Below, one piece after another: positions 14,381-17,348 of a stretch of 17,348 bases of DNA. Every line of letters begins with the position of its first letter. The first letter of the stretch is position 1. Source of the DNA: Gammaproteobacteria bacterium (GTDB lineage Bacteria > Pseudomonadota > Gammaproteobacteria > Poriferisulfidales > Oxydemutatoraceae). The stretch covers positions 1-17,348 of the forward strand of contig RKSI01000057.1 of assembly GCA_007570905.1 (NCBI GenBank), read 5' to 3'. A program made the position numbers and the translations under genes. Under the pieces are notes generated by a model. That model did no database searches and had not been told where the DNA came from. It saw only the letters and a program-made list of their open reading frames with translations.

Positions 14381-15349
14381 ATGAAAAGCGTCATCGTCAC
14401 ATCGGGCGAGCCTGCCGGCATCGGCCCGGACATCGCGCTGGCGCTGGCGCACACTGCGTTTGACGCCGGCGTCGTCGTCGCGGGCGACATCCATCTGTTG
14501 CGCCGCCGCGCCGCGCAACTCGGCGTTGCGGTGTCGCTGGACGACGCCGGTGGCGCGCCGCGCAGGCACGCCGGCGACGGGCGTCTCGCGGTGCGCCATG
14601 TCGCGCTGAAGGCGCCGGCAACCGACGGGCGGCTGGATTCGCGCAACGCGGAATATGTGCTGGAAATGATAGACGGCGCGGTGGACGGCTGCCTCGCCGG
14701 TCGTTATTCGGCGCTGGCGACCTGCCCGGTCAGCAAGGCCGCCGTCATCCGCGCCGGCGCCGATTTCAGCGGCCACACCGAATACCTCGCGGCGCGCGCC
14801 GGCGCGCACGGCGTGATGTTGCTGGAGGCGGGCAAACTGCGCGTCGCGCTGGCGACGACGCATTTGCCGCTTGCGGCGGTCGCGGGCGCGCTGACGCGCG
14901 AGCGCCTTGAGACGACGCTGTCGGTGGTCCACGCCGATTTGCAAAAACGCTTCCGGATTGCGGCGCCGCGGCTGGCCGTGTGCGGCCTCAACCCGCACGC
15001 CGGCGAGATGGGCTGCCTCGGACGCGAGGAAGAGGCCGTTATCGCGCCGGCCATCAAGCGGATGAAGAAGGCCGGAATGCATTTGCGCGGGCCGCTGCCC
15101 GCCGACACCGCGTTCACGCCCGAAGCGCTGCGCCGCTGCGATGTCGTCGTTGCGATGTACCACGACCAGGGACTGCCGGTCGTCAAGCACGCCGGTTTCG
15201 GCGAGGCCGTGAACATCACGCTGGGTTTGCCGTTTGTTCGCACATCGGTGGACCACGGCACGGCGCTGGAACTCGCCGGCAGTGGCCGCGCGTCGGCGTC
15301 GAGTCTGGCGGCGGCGGTTCGCCGCGCCGTGCAGTTGTGCGATGACTGA
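14381..15349 (+). CDS. pdxA: 4-hydroxythreonine-4-phosphate dehydrogenase PdxA
   Basis: A 322-residue cytoplasmic enzyme of the DXP-dependent vitamin B6 pathway. It oxidises 4-phosphohydroxy-L-threonine with NAD(P)+ to a product that decarboxylates to 3-amino-2-oxopropyl phosphate. The metal-binding histidines of E. coli PdxA (166, 211, 266) match His161 in TTHLPL, His206 in GLNPHAGE and His261 in MYHDQGLPVVK, all with the same offset. The N-terminal TSGEPAGIGPDIAL and the central GHTEYLA are also diagnostic. The length is near the usual 329. The ATG at 14381 lies 27 nt after the surA stop. No Shine-Dalgarno is visible and the spacer is almost pure G/C (GCGCGCC...GCGCGCC) with self-complementarity, so initiation may depend on coupling. 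Its last eight bases overlap the start of rsmA. Confidence 0.96.
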   Translation: MKSVIVTSGEPAGIGPDIALALAHTAFDAGVVVAGDIHLLRRRAAQLGVAVSLDDAGGAPRRHAGDGRLAVRHVALKAPATDGRLDSRNAEYVLEMIDGAVDGCLAGRYSALATCPVSKAAVIRAGADFSGHTEYLAARAGAHGVMLLEAGKLRVALATTHLPLAAVAGALTRERLETTLSVVHADLQKRFRIAAPRLAVCGLNPHAGEMGCLGREEEAVIAPAIKRMKKAGMHLRGPLPADTAFTPEALRRCDVVVAMYHDQGLPVVKHAGFGEAVNITLGLPFVRTSVDHGTALELAGSGRASASSLAAAVRRAVQLCDD

Positions 15350-16133
15350 ACCGCCGCGCAAACCCCTGCGCAAGCGCTTCGGCCAGCATTTTCTGCGCGA
15401 CCCGGCGGTGGTGGCGCGCATCATAAACAGCATCGCCCCCGCCGCCGCCGACCGCATCGTTGAAATCGGCCCCGGCGACGGCGCGCTGACGCGGCCTTTG
15501 CTGGCGAGCGCCGCGCGCGTCGCCGCCATTGAGATAGACCGCGACCTGGCGCGCCGGCTGCGCCGCCTTGAAGCCCCCGCCGGACGCCTGCGGGTGTATT
15601 GCGGGGATGTGCTGCAATTTGACTTCGCGCGGCTCGGCGGCGCGCTGCGCATCGTCGGCAACCTGCCGTACAACATCTCGACGCCGCTGCTGTTTCGCCT
15701 GGTGCGCTTTCACGAACACATCGCCGACATGCACCTGATGTTGCAGCGCGAGGTCGTCGCGCGGCTGGCGGCGCAGCCGGGCGACGCGGAGTATTCACGC
15801 CTGAGCGTGATGGGCGCGTGCTGTTTCGAGACGCAGGCGCTGTTTGATGTCGCGCCGCGCGCGTTCGCGCCGCCGCCGAAGGTGGTGTCGGGTTTTGTGC
15901 GTTTGCTGCCGAAGCCGGCGCCGCCGCCGCAGACGCGCCGGCGCCTCGACGAACTGCTGCGGCTGGCGTTCTCGCGGCGCCGCAAAACCGCCGCCAACGC
16001 GCTGTCAGAAGTTTTTGACCGGAGCGCCCTGGAACGGCTGGGCGTGAATCCGGGCCAGCGCCCCGACACGCTGCGCCTTGACCAGTTTATGAAAATGGTA
16101 AACTATAAGGGCAACGAAACCCGGAGAGCCTGA
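15342..16133 (+). CDS. rsmA: 16S rRNA dimethyladenosine transferase RsmA (KsgA)
   Basis: A 263-residue methyltransferase that dimethylates the two adjacent adenines (A1518, A1519 in E. coli numbering) near the 3' end of 16S rRNA during late 30S assembly. Key segments are KRFGQHFL (11-18), SAM motif I EIGPGDGALT (41-50), the acidic residue in AAIEIDRDL, and the catalytic NLPYNIS (107-113). The C-terminal domain contains FAPPPKVVSGFVRL and FSRRRKTAANAL. The start at ATG 15342 overlaps the pdxA stop as ATGACTGA. The frame stays open to 15234, but that part is pdxA in another register and has no rsmA homology. There is no separate Shine-Dalgarno, consistent with translational coupling to pdxA. 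Confidence 0.96.
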   Translation: MTEPPRKPLRKRFGQHFLRDPAVVARIINSIAPAAADRIVEIGPGDGALTRPLLASAARVAAIEIDRDLARRLRRLEAPAGRLRVYCGDVLQFDFARLGGALRIVGNLPYNISTPLLFRLVRFHEHIADMHLMLQREVVARLAAQPGDAEYSRLSVMGACCFETQALFDVAPRAFAPPPKVVSGFVRLLPKPAPPPQTRRRLDELLRLAFSRRRKTAANALSEVFDRSALERLGVNPGQRPDTLRLDQFMKMVNYKGNETRRA

Positions 16134-16136
16134 ATT

Positions 16137-16520
16137 ATGCCGACAAACAAACTGTATGACATCAATGTCAGCGTGGAGACGCAGTTCCTTGAAGACCAGT
16201 CCGATGTGGTCAGGGACCGCTATGTCTTCGCGTACACCATCACCATCATGAACGAGGGCAAGGTGCCGGCCCAGTTGATTTCGCGTCACTGGGTCATCAC
16301 CGACTCCAACCAGAAGGTTCAGGAAGTGTCCGGCGAGGGCGTGGTCGGCGAGCAGCCGTACCTGCGCCCCGGCGTCAGCTTTCGTTACACCAGCGGCGCG
16401 GTTCTGGAAACGCCGTTCGGCACCATGCGCGGCAGTTATCAGATGCTCGCCGAAGACGGCACCGAGTTTGAGGCCGAGATCGAAGAGTTCGCGCTGACCG
16501 CGCCCCACACGCTGCACTGA
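16137..16520 (+). CDS. apaG: Co2+/Mg2+ efflux protein ApaG
   Basis: A 127-residue single-domain protein with an immunoglobulin-like (FN3-like) fold. The name reflects cobalt-resistance phenotypes; its molecular role is not settled. The family signature is complete: YVFAYTITIMNEG, then RHWVITDSNQKVQEV, then GEGVVGEQPYLRPGVSFRYT (66-85) and GTMRGSYQM. The length equals the usual 125-130. The ATG at 16137 lies 3 nt after the rsmA stop and has a good GGAGAG Shine-Dalgarno at 16123-16128, one of the clearest ribosome sites in this operon. It is placed between rsmA and apaH, as in E. coli. Confidence 0.96.
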   Translation: MPTNKLYDINVSVETQFLEDQSDVVRDRYVFAYTITIMNEGKVPAQLISRHWVITDSNQKVQEVSGEGVVGEQPYLRPGVSFRYTSGAVLETPFGTMRGSYQMLAEDGTEFEAEIEEFALTAPHTLH

Positions 16521-16537
16521 CCGCCGCCGTGCGCCAC

Positions 16538-16554
16538 CGCGTCCGCGTGACGCG
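16538..16554 (+). other. short hairpin in the apaG-apaH spacer
   Basis: A perfect 6-bp inverted repeat (CGCGTC / GACGCG) with a 5-base loop lies in the 55-nt gap between apaG and apaH. No T-run follows, so it is not a standard terminator. It could slow or process the transcript, or be chance in such GC-rich DNA. Confidence 0.25.
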
Positions 16555-16575
16555 TCTCCCGCCCGCAGGTTGCCG

Positions 16576-17348
16576 ATGAGCCTCTACGCCATCGGCGATG
16601 TGCAGGGCTGCTATGCCGATTTGCGGCGCCTGCTGGACAAAATCCGCTTTGACCCGGCGTCCGACCAGCTGTGGTTTGCCGGCGATCTGGTCAATCGCGG
16701 GCCGCAATCGCTGGAAACGCTGCGCTTTGTCAAGGGGCTTGGCGGCGCCGCGCGCTGCGTGCTCGGCAACCACGAGTTTCATCTGCTGTGCCTCGCCGCC
16801 GGCGTCGGCGGCAATGCCAATGACGGTTTGCGGGCGGTGCTCGACGCGCCCGACGCCGGCGAACTGACCGACTGGCTGGCGCGCCAGCCGCTGTTGAGAG
16901 TGGACCGGCGGCGCGAATTGATTCTGGTGCACGCCGGCCTGCTGCCGCAGTGGGACATTGAAACCGCCGTCGCGCTGGCGGCGGAGGTGGGCGATGCGCT
17001 GCGCGACGACCGCCGCGGCTTTCTGGCGTCGCTCTACGGCGACGCGCCCGACCGCTGGCACGAGCGTTTGCGCGGCGCCGGGCGACTGCGCGTGATTGTC
17101 AACGCGATGACGCGGCTGCGGTTTTGCGGCGCCGACGGGCGCATGGACATGCAATGCACCGGGCCGCCGGGCGCGCAGCCGGACGGCCTGCGCCCGTGGT
17201 TTGAACTGCCGCACCGCCGCGACCCGGCCTGCACGGTGCTGTTCGGCCATTGGGCGGCACTGGGCTTCGCGCAACTGCCGGGATGCGTCGCGCTTGATTC
17301 GGGCTGCGTGTGGGACGGGCGGCTGACGGCGTTTCGTCTTGAACCGGG
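16576..17348 (+). CDS. apaH: symmetrical bis(5'-nucleosyl)-tetraphosphatase ApaH, 3' end outside the window
   Basis: The first 257 residues of a metallophosphatase that hydrolyses Ap4A to two ADP, and so controls alarmone levels and Np4 RNA caps. Metal-site motifs are in order: GDVQGC (7-12), GDLVNRGP (36-43), GNHE (64-67) and HAG (119-121). ApaH-specific segments such as LTDWLARQPLL, GLLPQWDIETA and VLFGHWAALG are present. E. coli ApaH has 280 residues, so only about 20 should be missing. The first motif has Gln where E. coli has His; from memory this is common in other gammaproteobacteria. The ATG at 16576 is preceded by CAGG with 6 nt spacing. Last visible member of the lptD operon; folA often follows in relatives but lies beyond the edge. 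Confidence 0.95.
   Translation, partial: MSLYAIGDVQGCYADLRRLLDKIRFDPASDQLWFAGDLVNRGPQSLETLRFVKGLGGAARCVLGNHEFHLLCLAAGVGGNANDGLRAVLDAPDAGELTDWLARQPLLRVDRRRELILVHAGLLPQWDIETAVALAAEVGDALRDDRRGFLASLYGDAPDRWHERLRGAGRLRVIVNAMTRLRFCGADGRMDMQCTGPPGAQPDGLRPWFELPHRRDPACTVLFGHWAALGFAQLPGCVALDSGCVWDGRLTAFRLEP

Noticed and set aside
15234..15341. Longer RsmA start at 15234
   Set aside because: The extra 36 residues are pdxA in another frame. Family members begin a few residues before the FGQHFL motif, matching ATG 15342.
12662..15676. A 1004-codon minus-strand frame across lptD, surA, pdxA and rsmA
   Set aside because: It crosses four well-supported opposite-strand genes, has no recognisable domain and shows the same composition artefact.
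16594..16611. Possible inactivation of ApaH because its first motif is GDVQGC rather than GDVHGC
   Set aside because: From memory, Gln at this place is common in ApaH of other gammaproteobacteria, and all other metal-site motifs are intact.

Overview
The window is a GC-rich chromosomal segment, by eye about 65-70% G+C over most of its length. It most likely comes from a gammaproteobacterium. The best evidence is the right third, which carries the gammaproteobacterial cluster lptD-surA-pdxA-rsmA-apaG-apaH in canonical order on the + strand. A complete outer-membrane assembly protein (LptD), an AmpG-type muropeptide permease and a TorF-type porin all indicate a Gram-negative cell. I cannot name the genus. 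No rRNA, tRNA, CRISPR array or transposase was seen.

Layout. (1) 1-407, minus: 5' part of a TorF-family outer-membrane protein, running off the left edge. (2) 621-1865, plus: a C-terminal processing protease (S41), followed by a strong GC hairpin at 1869-1894. (3) About 1911-4175, plus: an AT-richer, apparently foreign stretch holding one gene, an N6-adenine DNA methyltransferase fused to a type I-like target-recognition domain. Its N-terminal part is missing. The reading frame is open upstream of the first usable start and encodes the conserved end of an HsdR_N-like domain with a VECK motif. The first 90 or so residues expected for this family are absent. (4) 10769 down to 4187, minus: a tight four-gene unit made of a periplasmic adaptor, an RND permease, exodeoxyribonuclease III and an AmpG-like permease. 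Its last three genes start with GTG, GTG and TTG, and two junctions are stop/start overlaps (GTGA, TTGA). (5) 10776-10915: the divergent control region between this unit and lptD, with two GCTATTAT direct repeats exactly 20 bp apart. (6) 10916-17348, plus: lptD, surA, pdxA, rsmA, apaG and apaH, the last cut by the right edge.

How the genes fit together. Most of the window serves the cell envelope: LPS insertion (LptD), outer-membrane protein folding (SurA), envelope proteolysis (S41 protease), peptidoglycan recycling (AmpG), efflux (RND plus adaptor) and a porin. DNA repair (ExoIII), vitamin B6 synthesis (PdxA), ribosome maturation (RsmA), ApaG and Ap4A hydrolysis (ApaH) are linked to these by operon structure.

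I found no convincing new multi-gene system. The observations most worth checking are the 5'-truncated methyltransferase island between the convergent ctpA and ampG genes, the 27-bp in-frame tandem repeat that extends the N-terminus of LptD, and the coupled RND-xth-ampG arrangement.
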